Source of the DNA: Breviolum minutum Mf 1.05b.01 | Taxonomy: Eukaryota > Sar > Dinophyceae > Suessiales > Symbiodiniaceae | DNA: 64,000 nucleotides | Assembly: GCA_000507305.1 (NCBI GenBank) | Contig: DF241494.1 | Location: 1 to 64,000 of the forward strand | Direction: 5' to 3' | Shown here: piece after piece, positions 10,159 to 22,018 of the stretch | Layout: each line of letters opens with the position of its first letter | Numbering within the stretch: position 1 is the first letter of the stretch | Made by a program: the position numbers and the translations under genes | Notes under the pieces: model-generated | Told to the model about the DNA's origin: nothing | The model's database searches: none | The model's input: only the letters and a program-made list of their open reading frames with translations

Positions 10159-11017
10159 AGGAATGCTATTTTCAGGAGCCAGCATCCTTGCATTTTGTTG
10201 GCCTCGAAAATACCGAGAAATCTGATTGTAAAGTCAAGTGATATTGCCAGAGATGTTTACTCTACATGACTCAGTGTTGCAGGGCGCCCCTGCCAAATTT
10301 CAAGATATCCCCTCCCCACAACACTGGAACATCTACAAATTAAACTTTATACGGAGTCAGGGATCTACATCGTCGTTGTTTGTAGAGTTTTGGGATTGAA
10401 CTATGAGAGGTATTGAGAGGTAAATTAAACTGGTGAAACGGTGAAACCACTTTTTTACAAGAGAAAAATTAACGGTTAGAAAAAGGTGAAATTCTTCATC
10501 GCGAGTCATTTTGCTTGTCCATTGCCATATTAGTTTGTTGAAATTATCTCTTCAAGAAACTCGAATCATGATTTTGTTCACCTTTTGCGGACCCCGAAAG
10601 TCCTAAAGATGACAGGAAAAGAAACGCCAAAAAGGGCAGGCCACTGCAGTGAATTGCAAAAAAAAAACATGTATGAGGGTGATTCATACAATGTAAGTAT
10701 TGCCTTGAATTGTTTTTGCGACTATTATTATCCCATACCATACGGTAATATCTCTCAAAGAGCCAGTTGTAATGACAAACTCCAAGGTTGCATTCCCAGC
10801 GATGATGTTTTCTCGGATGAGAATTGCAGCCTCTGTGGGGAAGACCCAGTTGCAACACATAGGTTGCCAAAAAGGAAATCACCAACCAGGCAGGTTTTAA
10901 TTTGTTTAGATCTAACAAGCCCTTATGCTCCAATCCCTTCTGCAAGTGGTTTTGGAGTGGGTTTTGGGTGCGTAAACACCTTTTCACAGGGTAGTCGGAG
11001 CAGTAGGGAAGTATAAC
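10159..11017. other. Unassigned stretch
   Basis: Includes a 143-codon + frame (10585-11016) with Cys-rich, low-complexity composition that I cannot assign. No splice-like borders were convincing. Confidence 0.35.
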
Positions 11018-11132
11018 TCATAGGATCCATGTAATTATGGTCTATTTAGACACATTTTACATCATTTTGCCATAGATTTGTTTTCGCCAAATGTAGGCAT
11101 ATATAAACATTTCATACATGGAGCATACGGGA
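11018..11132. mobile_element. Family B TIR element, copy B4
   Basis: CTCATAGGATCCATGTAATT ... CATACATGGAGCATACGGG with CCAAATGTAGGCATATA inside. Diverged. Confidence 0.7.
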
Positions 11133-12377
11133 TATTCAAACATTTCTTTCCTCCCCTATCCCCGATTTCGTCATACAAAACTGTTGATATGTTTTTCTTC
11201 AAGCAATCCGGCCATCACGGATGAATGGATATACCAAATCATGTAAAACTTCAAGGATTATGTTTGCATAATCTAACTGACTAAAGTTGTGCAGGATTGT
11301 AGCAATACAGTTCATATACTTCACCCCAGCATTTCACCCAGATGGTATAAGCGAAAAAAACTTGTATTTAAGAATTTGATGAAACACCCACTCCAAGTTC
11401 AACGGCTGGAACCTAAAAAATCATGCTGTTGAACCAAGTTCCAGGGTGCTGATTTTCAGGTGATGTTCATGTGAAAGCTTTGGGGAGGGTAAACCAACAA
11501 AAACATGTTGACAACAACAAGCAGATCTAACCAGTTTCACTCCCACCTGAAAGTCGTTTTTTCGTTCTTAAAGATCACCTAGAAGAATCCAAGGCCATCT
11601 GAGTCAGCCAGTTCTTTTTGATTAGGGATGTAGTTACCTATAGGCATGATGATGAGCCAATAATAACATCAATCAACCATATTGTGTTTGGAAGAACCAG
11701 GGGTAAATATGATAGATTTTTAGTCAACACAATGTTGGAGTCCTTGGAGTTGTTTTTTTCCACAAGCAACAAAACCATTCGATAGACTTGTTCAGTTGAG
11801 TTCAATCTTTGTGGTTTTGATTAGGCATTCGAAATCCAAGGGAAGCCCCGATGTCACTGAAAACGGCTCTTGTTTCACCTTTGAATGTTCCTGCCAAACA
11901 GCGCCAGAATAAAAAACACAAAACACAACAAAACAGGAATGAAACGAAGAACAATAAATAAAAAAGAACATATCAGCTGAAGAAACGATACTACTAATCT
12001 CCCATGATATCGGATACCCCGGGTCCCACTTCGTTCGAGTCCGAGTCAACCGTCATTATCCAGGTACAGATGGCGAACAGTTGGATGCGGAGTTTCAATT
12101 AAGTGAGTCCTCCGGCACTTGCATCTTGTCACGGAAGTTTGGCCACCTTTGGTATACTGGCTTTTTTCGTGGGGAGATGTATGGAGATGTGGGGGAAAGG
12201 AAGTGATTGGATGATTCTATTGGAGAAAAACTATTGGAAAAACGTGCACTTTGCCTTGATGCATGTGGATCTTCCAGAATACGCTAATGAATGAAAAAAC
12301 ATCCGGAAACCTCACGCAACGATGAAAAAGCTCATTGATGCTGTTGAAAACACATGACTGGGCTTGCTGTGTCATAT
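11133..12377. other. Unassigned non-coding stretch
   Basis: No gene or repeat family recognised over 1.2 kb. Confidence 0.4.
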
Positions 12378-12432
12378 CCCATAGGATCCATGGGACTGGT
12401 ATATTTACCTACATCTACCATAAAATAAATGT
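12378..12432. mobile_element. Family B left half, copy B5
   Basis: CCCATAGGATCCATGGGACT then GGTATATTTACCTACATCTACCATA. The right half is missing; ACTGGTATATTTACC recurs at 12524-12538. Confidence 0.65.
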
Positions 12433-13131
12433 TCAAGAAACCTCTAAGTATTTACAACATAGCCTGAGCCTGAGCCTCTACAATTTTTGGGGCCAACTTC
12501 CTCTATGTATTTTAAATATATAGTACTGGTATATTTACCTTCTTGTATCTAAACAAGAAAGCAGTCTCCCCGCCACCAATTTCCAGGGGCCCCAAAATTC
12601 ACCGTTCAGTGACTTTTCAAAAAAACCTCAGGTGGCGAAGTTCAAGATCAACTCCAAAACCAAAAGAAGCTCCGCAAAAATGTGTGTGAAAATGGATGAA
12701 AGATCGCTGAAGGGAAGATGACTTAAAACCCAGAAATTTAAAGGCTAGATACCCAAAATGGCCTTTTTGTAAAAGGAGACAGTTTTTTTCCAAAGCATTT
12801 TGGGTGTCCATTCAGTAGTTTTTTGGGTGTGTAAGATGGGAGTCTTTGATTTCTAGATGTATTTTGCAATTTGCAATCCGGCCTTGACTCTCCCATTTTA
12901 GGATTACCTTAAGTGAAACAAAACAACCAGTTTTCAAATCCTTACAAACACAATCACAGAACAAATTGTAGATTCATTTTTTTGATGACATTTTTTTCTT
13001 CAAATTCTATGATTTCTGAGGGTTTCATTTGTAGTGGCAAGATTTGATTTTGTAGTGGGAATTGTTTTCGCTTGGGGTGAAATTTTGTAAAGGACAGGTA
13101 AGATTGCTGTTCCTAGGGTTCTATTCTGTAG
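12433..13131. other. Unassigned non-coding stretch
   Basis: Contains the B-like fragment near 12524. Otherwise nothing recognised. Confidence 0.4.
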
Positions 13132-13356
13132 AATCACGAGTCCTCCCATTGTCCCGAGTTCCCCCCAATTCATTACAAAATCAAAACTCAGCATTCCTTT
13201 TCCTTTCCATTTTTGGATAACAGAATCGGATTTGGGCCTAAGTGGGTCAACAGGGTGACCGAACTGCAAGGACCATGCTCCATTGTTGGCAGAGAGCACA
13301 AAGAGCGGCAAATGCCTCTCCCTAGTTGCAGTTTTGACTTTGTTTCACAAACCTGA
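13132..13356 (+). CDS. Possible exon upstream of family A copy A4 (unknown protein)
   Basis: After a pyrimidine-rich TTCTATTCTGTAG acceptor-like border, a + strand frame runs 74 codons to TGA (13354). The composition is mixed and protein-like (for example LDNRIGFGPKWVNRVTELQG). Family A copy A4 starts about 20 bp later. An open run of this length can occur by chance, and no domain is recognised. Confidence 0.25.
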   Translation, partial: NHESSHCPEFPPIHYKIKTQHSFSFPFLDNRIGFGPKWVNRVTELQGPCSIVGREHKERQMPLPSCSFDFVSQT

Positions 13357-13372
13357 TGAAATGATTGAAAAC

Positions 13373-13476
13373 TAGCCGGTGGCAACTCAAAGATTTTTTA
13401 TGTTCACCCCGAACCCTGGGGAAATGATCCAATTTGACTAATATTTTTCAATTCCGTTGAAACCACCAACTAGGTA
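13373..13476 (+). mobile_element. Family A introner-like TIR element, copy A4
   Basis: TA|GCCGGTGGCAACTCAAAG ... CCGTTGAAACCACCAACTAG followed by GTA. Intron-like limits are GTGGCAA and CTAG, with TTTGACTAATATTTTTC inside. Confidence 0.85.
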
Positions 13477-13701
13477 GGAGTTTTTTTAGTTGAGAATTCT
13501 TTGGATCTACTGCCCACCAGGATGCGATTGCGAAGGTTTAGGTTGAGATTCGGTGGATCCAAAACTTCGATTGAAAACATGGAGGTTGAAAAACGGACTC
13601 CAAGATATGGTTTTTGTTACGGTATAACCTCTGAAGGTTGTGGGTTGTGATGGTGGGTTTGGTGGGGTTTGGTAGTTCTCTCAAGTATGGATCCAAAGCA
13701 A

Positions 13702-13797
13702 TGGGTGGTGGTTTTAAATATTTTTTATTTTCATCCCTATTTGGGGAAGATTTCCAATTTGACTAATATGTTCAAATGGGTTGAAACCACCAACTAG
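13702..13797 (+). mobile_element. Family A introner-like TIR element, copy A5
   Basis: ATGG|GTGGTGGTTTTAAATA ... TTGAAACCACCAACTAG. Only 226 bp separate it from A4, in the same orientation. The upstream + frame is open for about 23 codons (to GGATCCAAAGCAATGG). Confidence 0.85.
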
Positions 13798-14167
13798 GAA
13801 AATTCTAGAAATGACCCACTGAATTTTTTCAGACTTTTAAGGGTTCCTTCAACCTCATGTTGCATCGGACCGGACCTGGAATTCACAAAGGAATCACACC
13901 CAAAAATTGTTTGGAAAATTCAAGTTGGTCATGAGAATGTATACAATTTTATCCTGATACATCCAAAGCCTCCATTTTTTTTTGGTTGGGTGGTGGGAGG
14001 TGGGGTGGGGGGGTGGTTCCATTTTAGTGTTTGAGGGTCTAGCAATGGGTGTGTCATTTTCTGTGCATCACCCTCACAACCCAAGGAGATCGTGCAACGA
14101 TGCCTCCTTCTCGCATTTGAAGAGTCAATGCTGCTTAGTCTGAAACAAAAAAATCAGTGGGATTTTC

Positions 14168-14312
14168 AGGGACCCCCAATAATAAAACCCCTTTTTACAT
14201 AAGTTTCCCATATTATTCCTATATCTATATCTTTAGAGAGTCTTATGGGAGTTGTATGGGAACAATATATGGGTCCCGCTTATCATAAAGGGGTCCCAGT
14301 ATTGGGGGTCCC
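14168..14312. mobile_element. Single hairpin element, AGGGACCCCCAATA arms
   Basis: AGGGACCCCCAATAATAAAA and its right arm CCCAGTATTGGGGGTCCCT. Inner arms CCCCTTTTTACATAAG / CTTATCATAAAGGGG. About 145 bp; no TA at the tips. Confidence 0.8.
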
Positions 14313-15380
14313 TGGAATCACCCTTGAACAAATCCATGAAACCAATCTGATGGGTCTTTGCCAACTTTGGAATGCCAACGGTTTCCTGAAATGGCAGTAG
14401 GTCAGCCAATTCGAATCACTTGGTGGAAGGGCCCCAAGGGCGTCGCAACTCGTTTTTTATACATTAGTTTTAAGAGAGACAGCGCGGTTCACACAACAAA
14501 AAATCCTACACTAAGAAAAAACTGTTCACCGTTAGAACCATCAACTCTTTTGTATTCTTTTGTCATGTTCATAGGTGGTCAATCCATTTGAAAGATGTTC
14601 AATAATTCAATGGTTGATTTAAACCCACGTTATTTGCCGAAAATCCTCCAACATGCTGACGATTTTGTTTGTTTCGTAGGAGAACATCCTATTTACAGAT
14701 GCGAATCCTATCACGTCACTTTAATGTCAAGAGTACTACAGAAGTTTAAAAATAAAGATGAACTATAACAGTATTCGCTCCGGCATATTTATTCTTGAGA
14801 CTGCCCTCCGATAGTAAGAGTTCCAAGTTGAAAAATTCATGAGGATATTTTTTCAAGGAAGTCGAGACGAGACTCGAGGTTCCAAACATTCACGAAACGT
14901 GTGGCTGGTTGTTGCTGGTTGCACCCCCAAAAAAAAACATGAAACAAAAATGATTGATGGCTAAGTCAGCAGGTTTTCAGGCTTATTCCCCAGTGACGGC
15001 ATACCTTTCTCATTCAGATACATAGAATGTGACATGAATATGCAAGTGGAAAGCTTTCCTAAATACAACAACACCATACAACACCAGAATGCATTCCAAT
15101 ATTTGCTTGGCCTCTCCCAGAACATACCCTGGCCTCTCGAACTAGGTTGTTTTTTCGTGGTGTAAGTATTTGTTCACTTGAATTAGTTGTGAGTTTTGTT
15201 TTGGTATTCTGTGTATATCATTGAAAATGTGATGTAATATCTAATATGTCATGTTTTATCAGAACAGCCTGTGTCCAAATGGACCTCAAAATTCACGTTT
15301 TTTTTTGCTTTGCTGAGGTTGTCGTTGTGATTTGTGCAACGGTTCGGGTGTGCCCAGCTGATAAGTGAAGCAATGGATAG
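14313..15380. other. Unassigned non-coding stretch
   Basis: No gene or repeat family recognised. Confidence 0.4.
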
Positions 15381-15441
15381 GATGACTATGTGAAAGTTGA
15401 AGATTTAGGGATTGAGCAACAAAAAGATGGAGAGAATCTCG
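15381..15441 (+). CDS. Possible 61-bp microexon ending at family A copy A6
   Basis: Between an acceptor-like GGATAG and the G|GTGGTGG start of A6 lies an open + frame of 20 codons rich in Asp, Glu, Lys and Gln (DDYVKVEDLGIEQQKDGENL). The composition is unlike the surrounding AT-rich DNA. No continuation in phase was found directly after the A6 end, so the call is tentative. Confidence 0.3.
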
Positions 15442-15553
15442 GTGGTGGCAACTCAAACATTTGTTATTTTCACCCCGGATCCTTGGGGTTTCATGATCCA
15501 ATTTGACTATATAATTAATATGTTTCAAACGGGTTGGTTCAACCACCAACTAG
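15440..15553 (+). mobile_element. Family A introner-like TIR element, copy A6
   Basis: CG|GTGGTGGCAACTCAAAC ... GGTTCAACCACCAACTAG. The interior is slightly expanded by TATATAATTAATATG after TTTGAC. Confidence 0.85.
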
Positions 15554-16375
15554 GAATAGGTTGATTGGAGATGTTATGTGCAGCCAATTTTCTGGCTAGG
15601 ATTGAACTTCCCTCGTGTAGAGCCAGCTTAAATCCATGGATAATCTCTACATTCCCTACATTCCCTCATTCCCTACATGGGTTTTTCCTACTTAAAATCC
15701 ATGATAGTTGGGAGATCTTTGACATCTCTGACTGGATTTGAAAAAAAGTGTTCCAATCTTCCGGCATCATCACACATTGAAAGGATCGGATCCGTGATCT
15801 TTTGTTCGACCTTCAAAAAAAACTCTGTACTTATATCAATATGTGTTTCATTGCGAGAAATAGGTCCAGGTAGTTACTAAATAATATGATATATCTATAC
15901 AATATATCTATAATTGAACAAAAAGAAATCAACATATAAGATATATAAGACTTTCCTGTAGTCAAATTGCAATTCATTTCTCCATGGGTATCTTTTGTTC
16001 GCTAAACATGTCCGCTGAGGTCAAGCTTTTTTGCCGGAAAGCCGAGGCGTGAAGAAAAAACATGTTTGATGGCGTGAAACGGTTTAGGAGGGGGAGGTTT
16101 TGTGAGAAAATGGTGGCTGGTGGGTGTTTTTTTTTGTGAGAAGCAATAGGCAAAAGTGGCATTTTTATTGGAAGGGGCTCGGATATTGAACACTCACTGG
16201 CAGATCATTATGACTGGATGATGGCTGGTGACGCCAAACTGAAAAATCATGATTTAGTAAGGAGAAATCACTTAGGGTATTAAGATGTATATCGGGAAAT
16301 TTTGTCGAAGTCGAGGTCAGCACAAAAAGGTGGTTTATAAACCAAGGGCCTCCCAAAATGGCTTTAAAAGCGAAA
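15554..16375. other. Unassigned stretch
   Basis: Three near-repeats of CATTCCCTACATT (15650-15680) and an AT-rich patch near 15885-15960. No gene recognised. Confidence 0.4.
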
Positions 16376-16495
16376 TATCCTTTTGGGATCCTGGCTCACC
16401 GTCTGAGAATGGTAATGGAACCTACAAAATTTGTTGAGGAGGTGATTATACACCCCAATCATCATTTGACAAGGTGATTGGATCCCTAGGGCACA
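16376..16495 (+). mobile_element. Family L element, copy L2
   Basis: GGGATCCTGGCTCACCG, TGAGAATGG, GGAACCT and GATTGGATCCCTAGGG match L1 (inverted) and L3. The GGGATCC / GGATCCC ends form short arms. Confidence 0.65.
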
Positions 16496-16635
16496 TTTAT
16501 ATAGAGAAGTACAGGTGCTCTCGTTTCGTTCACACTTATTCTTTGGGTGATTTCTTTTACATTCCTGTTTGCCTGGAAAGTTGTGGAAGATTCGTGACTA
16601 ATATGAAGTCTATGGCCTACCACCTAAGGGAGTCC

Positions 16636-16759
16636 TACTGTTGATGGTTCATAAATCCCAAGGCCAACCACCCTGGTATGTCTAAAAACCTTGCAAATAG
16701 TGGGATAAATGAACTATCTACCATAATTGGTGTACGTAGGATTTCTTCCATCAACCATA
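16636..16759 (+). mobile_element. Family D TIR element, copy D3
   Basis: TA|CTGTTGATGGTTCATAAATC ... GATTTCTTCCATCAACCA|TA. The core includes CACCCTGGTATGTCTAAAA and TGCAAATAGTGGGAT. Confidence 0.85.
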
Positions 16760-17439
16760 GTAAATTGTATAGGAGTCTTGTTGTTCACTGGTTGTTCTGT
16801 CAGGATCATTCCCTTCAAGCCAATGTAATGCTGCCAATCCCCCATTTTTCCGGCTTTGTTTCTACACATACACATGGTAGAGTGTAATGGGTTGTCCAGG
16901 TTTGATTGTCTGTGGAAAAACATGAAGAGTGCATGAACATGCACCTTGATTTTGGAAGACCAGATCTCATTGGAACGCCAGCGGTGAGCCAACAAATGCT
17001 TCCTCTCACATGGCCGGAAAGCTTAAAGTGTATAAAGTTTAATGTAAAGAGCAAGATCCATACAGTATATGTACATATATATATACATGAGATGAATTGA
17101 CATTACATGACCAAATTTGTTTTTTTAATTAATATTCAATTATACGCACAACAGTGTATGCTTGCATATGTATCAATATATACGTGTATATACACATAAA
17201 TATTCATGATTTCTCATGATACATGAAGCTACTTGCTTAACATATTGATATAGCAAGGAAAACCACCTCTGGATGTAAACCACTTCAAGCGAAAACCTTT
17301 GGATGACCAGAGACTCGGTCGTTTCTAGGAGAAGGCGATTTTCGATGTGGTGACCTTTCTGTGATGGTAGGACAGTCAATGCGGGAGAGTCATGATTTGC
17401 CGCGGGTGAATGTGGTTGATTACATACCCACATGCTCCA
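16760..17439. other. Unassigned stretch with AT-rich patch
   Basis: Dinucleotide-rich TA/TG sequence at about 17065-17205. No gene or TIR element recognised. Confidence 0.4.
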
Positions 17440-17546
17440 TATGGATGTTTCCGAAAAAAGAGGTAACTCCAAATCATCCATTTTGATAGGGTTTTCCATT
17501 ATAAACCATCCATTTTGGGATACCACTAGTTTCGGAAACACCCGTA
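17440..17546 (+). mobile_element. Family C TIR element, copy C3
   Basis: TA|TGGATGTTTCCGAAAAAAG ... CACTAGTTTCGGAAACACCCG|TA with the full family core. Its right end overlaps the left end of B6. Confidence 0.9.
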
Positions 17547-17637
17547 TAGGGGGAATATTTACCTACATATCCCCTTCAAAAAATGTGGCCATTCTTCGCC
17601 TAATGTAGGCAAAGAATCCATGCATGGATACTATGGG
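17541..17637. mobile_element. Family B TIR element, copy B6
   Basis: CCCGTATAGG ... ATATTTACCTACAT ... GCATGGATACTATGGG. It starts inside the terminal bases of C3. Confidence 0.75.
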
Positions 17638-17668
17638 ATGATTGAACCCCATGGGATTGTTGGAATAC

Positions 17669-17794
17669 TACTTGGATGTCCCAGGAAGGTAGGATCAATG
17701 GTTAGTAAATAGGTTATAACCCACTTACTAACCTGTAGGTTATATATAATCCATTTACTAATGATTGATCCTAACTTCCTGTGACATCCCAGTA
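17669..17794. mobile_element. Family H TIR element, copy H2
   Basis: TA|CTTGGATGTCCCAGGAAGG ... CTTCCTGTGACATCCCAG|TA. Inner GGTTAGTAAATAGG / CCATTTACTAATG arms. Third member of a C-B-H cluster. Confidence 0.85.
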
Positions 17795-18710
17795 AACTGC
17801 CGTTTGGGTGCAAGATTTCAGCCATCAATAGTTCCATGCTTTCAACCTACGTACTTAGTACGAGCACAATCAATAAATCCCCCCCCACCAATGGCTGAAA
17901 AGTGTTTTTCAACCCAGCTTTCAGAGTGCCTGTATGCTAGAAGACATCATCGCTATAATTTGATTTACAGAATTATAATCCAAGCATATAATGTATACAT
18001 AGTGTGAATATTTTTTAGGTACACTATCACTAGGTTTCGAAATCAACAACTACACCATATAATATATGTACTAATCTGATAAATACGTAAAAACTATACC
18101 CCTCAAGTCGAATCAAGCACAACCTGCCAACCAACAACAGCTCCAAGTTTGTGCCCACCCAAAAATTGGGGCCCAAAAATGGTGGAGGAAATGGTAGTTT
18201 ATCCTGCATCAAGGTGCGCATCGTTCGGCGTTTTGGCAGTTGGTATCGTTGGTTATCATTCCCAAGGTTGGAAGTTTTCAAGGTGAAGTTGCATAACTTG
18301 ATGTGAAGTACTTAAAGGAAAACAAATCGGAAGAAATTTGACACACACTGAACTGGATATACAGGGCTTACATAAAATGATGGAAATGTGTGGTTTTTGC
18401 ATTAAACGACTCTCCAAAACGAAGTGACGATATATTCAATATATTCAAGGATTGTGAACGAATGATAGTTCACCCATGCATATATGATCATGTTCTTCCA
18501 TGAAGTTGCTTTCTTGTCGTGCTTATTCAACTTCTCCACCAGGCTCGTCGACGTGCGTCAGGATGTTGTGCGCCGCCACCAGGCACAACGTTTTGCTTGT
18601 GGGGATGAGGTTCTCAAGTGAAGGTCATGATTTCTGTTACACACCTGTGTTTTGTCTTGGAGTTTGTTTGTTGAATAGAATAAAATATATATGGGTATAT
18701 ACATACATAC
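17795..18710. other. Unassigned non-coding stretch
   Basis: No gene or repeat family recognised. Confidence 0.4.
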
Positions 18711-18796
18711 CTATAGCCAAAATGACCCCTACAGTATTTTTGAAACTTCAAACCCCCCAAAATTCGCCCAAACTCCAATAAAAACACGGGTCATCA
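18711..18796. mobile_element. Family J-related fragment, J3
   Basis: AAAATGACCCCTACAG, AAACTTCAAACC, GCCCAAACTCCAAT and CGGGTCATC match the left half of J2 (40815-40988). Confidence 0.55.
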
Positions 18797-18837
18797 AATC
18801 AAAAATCTCCAAGGTATTTCTTTGCTTTCCGCCGGAT

Positions 18838-18955
18838 GCTCCCATGTTTCGCAAGGAGAAGTCAATGAGGCATCCGCTGCCAGCGAAGCAGAAGCGCATG
18901 GGGAAGAGGTCACTGATGGACACGGAAGGGGATCACTGGAGAAAGCTATTCATGA
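18838..18955 (+). CDS. Possible exon (basic peptide)
   Basis: A GC-richer island. One + frame reads a Lys/Arg-rich stretch (FRKEKSMRHPLPAKQKRMGK) and a second reads a Glu/Ala-rich stretch, so the frame is undecided. No domain recognised. Confidence 0.2.
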
Positions 18956-18984
18956 TGATTTGTGTTGTGTATACAAATGTATAT

Positions 18985-19095
18985 GTCCTACCTGTATTTC
19001 TATGATGTATATGGGTGATTTGAAGCCGGGAATGATGATGATGGTGATGATGATGATGAGGACGATGATGATGATGATGATGATGATGATGATAT
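18985..19095. repeat. Dispersed repeat with internal (GAT)n, copy 1
   Basis: TATATGGGTGATTTGAAGCC followed by GATGATGAT repeats. Homologous to 58925-58985 (GTATGGGTAATTTGAAGC, GATGATGACGATGATG). Confidence 0.75.
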
Positions 19096-19201
19096 TTGGA
19101 ACTGGCATTGTGGTGCAACATCTTCCCTACAACATCACTGGGCACTGGGCAGCTAGAATTTCAAATCTACGTTGTTGCCATTGAAGGCCAAGAGCAAGTG
19201 C

Positions 19202-19306
19202 TACACTCTGGTAAACTAATATAGCATTGGAAAATGGACCCTTTGAAGATGTAGTGCCCATTGAAAATGGTGATATTCCATTGCTATGTCAGTTTACTAG
19301 AGGGTA
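19202..19306 (+). mobile_element. Family F TIR element, copy F2
   Basis: TA|CACTCTGGTAAACTAATATAG ... CTATGTCAGTTTACTAGAGGG|TA. Inner ATGGAAAATGGACCC and ATTGAAAATGGTGATATTCC. Confidence 0.9.
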
Positions 19307-19952
19307 CCAAGTAAGGTCAAATGGATAAATTTGGACTATTGCACTAGTTGGACATGGTGAAAATCAGCTCATTTGGCCATCCATTTCCATATCTCAACTC
19401 GGTGATGTTAGGTTCATCTGATTAGGCCCCAAGCCGTCCTGCGGCTTGGTAACCGGACATGTTCCTATGCTGTTCCCTTAGATTTGAATATCTTAACAGC
19501 TTTCTACGAGATTCAATACGTTTGAATCATTTGGGGAATATGATCCTTTGGCATGTTTTTTGTGTAAATCACTGTGAGAAAATCACTGTTTGGTGAATAT
19601 GTGATAATTTGTTCCATTTATTTTGCCAATCTAAGTAAAAGGTAACTTCTTCAACCCTATGTTCCTGTCCCCTAATCCCTGGTCCAAATATCGAATTTCT
19701 CATCAGGTTTTTTTCGGAAGTGTCCATTCCTCACTTCCGACCATTCTCTAGCTGCTAGCCATTTATCACCTGGACCATGGGAACTGGGAAACACCCTCTG
19801 AAAGCAACACAAGAAAGACCAACAAAATGTGAGGATTTTGTGAGAATTACTTACTTGAAAGCAACGAGACTTGGAGACTCCAGTTGTTACTTCCAAATCA
19901 TACAAGTTGTTTCAAACCTACCACCCAAACATCAACAACAAAATCATATGGT
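19307..19952. other. Unassigned non-coding stretch
   Basis: Nothing recognised. Confidence 0.4.
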
Positions 19953-20073
19953 TACCCTCCCTGAAACTAACATGTTCGCACCTGCAAATGGATGCTTTGA
20001 AGACTATCCTTCCTTTTCTTTTTGGTTCCCGGCTTATCTTTAGGAGCTTTTGCTATTAGTTTCAGGGAGTGTA
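19953..20073. mobile_element. Family E TIR element, copy E2
   Basis: TA|CCCTCCCTGAAACTAACATG ... GCTATTAGTTTCAGGGAGTG|TA. The Stowaway-like CTCCCT tip is clear. Confidence 0.9.
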
Positions 20074-20093
20074 ACCCCATTTTTTGTTTCGGC

Positions 20094-20255
20094 ATGGCGA
20101 AAATCGAACGAGGCCACACCATTTTGCAAGAACTTGTGTTTGAAGACAGACGTCCGCGAGTGGAACTTGACCTGCGAGGAGTGAATTGTGTTGATCGGTT
20201 TTCTCGAACCTGGTCACCTTGTTTATCGCCCCGCAAAAAAGAAAGGTTTTTGTAA
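20094..20255 (+). CDS. Possible exon (unknown protein)
   Basis: The + frame from an ATG at 20094 reads about 53 codons of balanced charged composition (MAKIERGHTILQELVFEDRR onward) to TAA, in a slightly GC-richer patch directly after E2. No domain recognised. Confidence 0.25.
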   Translation: MAKIERGHTILQELVFEDRRPRVELDLRGVNCVDRFSRTWSPCLSPRKKERFL

Positions 20256-21755
20256 GGAAAGTCATAAAAAACACCTTTTTAAGTGTTGAAGTTTGCTTTT
20301 TGTCAAAAAAGTTGTTGTTTTGGGTGTTGAACTTTGCTTTTTTGTCAAACAAGTTACTGTGTTGTCGTATGTGTGTTATTTGCTTTAACGCCCAAAAGCA
20401 GGTTTGGAACAACTCTGGAACTCCTTCATTTGAACTAAAAGTGGCTGCAGGGTTGCCCGCCCCAAAAACAAGCTAAGGGAAAGAAATGGATGAATTGTAG
20501 AGGACATGTTCCTAAAGTTCAGATTTTCCACTGGATTTTTTGTTTTGGATTTTTGTGGCTTCATAAGTTAGGAATGTGTTTCCTCTCCCCAAACAGTGGC
20601 AAGTTCAACTTTAGGTTGAGATACAATCTATTAACATGTATATATACTAAACATGTGAAAAAAACAGAGGCAGCATCACTCTAAAGTTGTATTTAGGTGT
20701 TTTGGCAATGTCTGGGAATGTTTGAACTCTATCTACAAAAGTTGTAGTTAGGTGTTTGGGAATGTTTGCGAATCGTAGCAGACAAAGAGTCCAGAAAACT
20801 CAGGAAGAGAGATTGGATCAACTAATAGTCGTCCTCCACTCTGACATTTGTGATACAGAGATTCTGTAAACTGTAAATTCCATTAAATTCCCACAATTTG
20901 TTGTTATGGAAATTTTATCATGAAACTGCTACCTCCAGTTCCATGCTTCCATATTTAAAAAAATAGACATCCTGGGCTGTTAGCAGTTCCCGCCTTACAA
21001 GCTGGCAGTGAAAAACGCAGGAACTTCCAAAGGATGAGTGCATCTCTACACATTTCTTTCAGACCATGAGTGCCTGCGAAAGGAGGTGACGATCACCTGG
21101 GGAAGTTGCCTTTTAGGTGGCTAGAAACCCATGAGAGGATTCCGATGAGTATTTGGAGTGACTCAAATGGGGTTTGTTTGTAGGGTTTTTTGAATTCCCA
21201 CTTGGTGAAAAAGATGTTGTTCAACAGGATGGCTGGTGGATGATGTTTACCAAAGATGGAAAAGTTGTTGCAAAAAGTGCTACGTTTGCTAAGTAGCAGT
21301 TCTTGCTTCAACGGCCAAGAAAGTAGTAGCGTTCGTAGATCAGTTTTTTTGTGCGTTCAGTTCCTTCATTTAGGATGGAACCTTTTTCCCACCTCTTTCC
21401 TATCAACCAAATCTCTTTTTCCGGAAAATTTGGGGCAGATGTGTTTGATGAAATGCCACCGGAAATACCTTGGCAAATCTTTAGAATCGTCTCTTATACC
21501 CTTGGCGGGCCCTTTGAGTTTAGTATGGTTATTTAAGGTGACCTACAGTAAACATCTAAACCTTTAAGTTCCGAGGACCTAGGTTTTGCCACGAAAAATA
21601 CGCTTCGCTTTGTATATATCCTTAAGCCCCATTGGCTATATCTCACTCACCGCGGCCAAAAAAAAAACGCCGGATTCGAAACGGCCAAACGGAGAGAGGC
21701 TATGTGTTTGGTCTGCACCTTGGAGCTGTGTGGTGGTGCCTTGGATTGTTGGTGG
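20256..21755. other. Unassigned stretch with repeat fragments
   Basis: 20590-20670 belongs to the 4954-5175 repeat family. Two near-copies of a GTTGTATTTAGGTGTTT(T)GG motif at about 20685 and 20739. No gene recognised. Confidence 0.4.
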
Positions 21756-21878
21756 TACGCTCCCGGTAAACTAACATAGCGATGGCTGGCTGGAATGGCT
21801 GGACCCGGATTGAAGATGTATGGACCCTATTGAAAAATGGGGATATTCCAGTCAGCTATGTTAGTTTACCAGAGGGTA
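21756..21878 (+). mobile_element. Family F TIR element, copy F3
   Basis: TA|CGCTCCCGGTAAACTAACATAG ... CTATGTTAGTTTACCAGAGGG|TA. The left inner arm carries a GGCTGGCTGGAATGGCTGG expansion. Confidence 0.9.
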
Positions 21879-22018
21879 CCCTGTCATATTGGGGGAGCGA
21901 GAAGAAGGGTTGCCAGGGATGATGTATTTTCCTGTGGAAAATGAGGAGCTAAAGAACCCTTAAAGAATCCTCAAAATGACAAGCAGTCATAGGAATAGTT
22001 GGAAACGAATGGAAATTA

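Noticed and set aside
16352-16366. CCCAAAATGGCT as a reverse spliced-leader core
   Set aside because: Only 11 matching bases with wrong neighbours on both sides.
18933-19145. Histidine-rich reverse-strand frame
   Set aside because: Translation of the (GAT)n tract.
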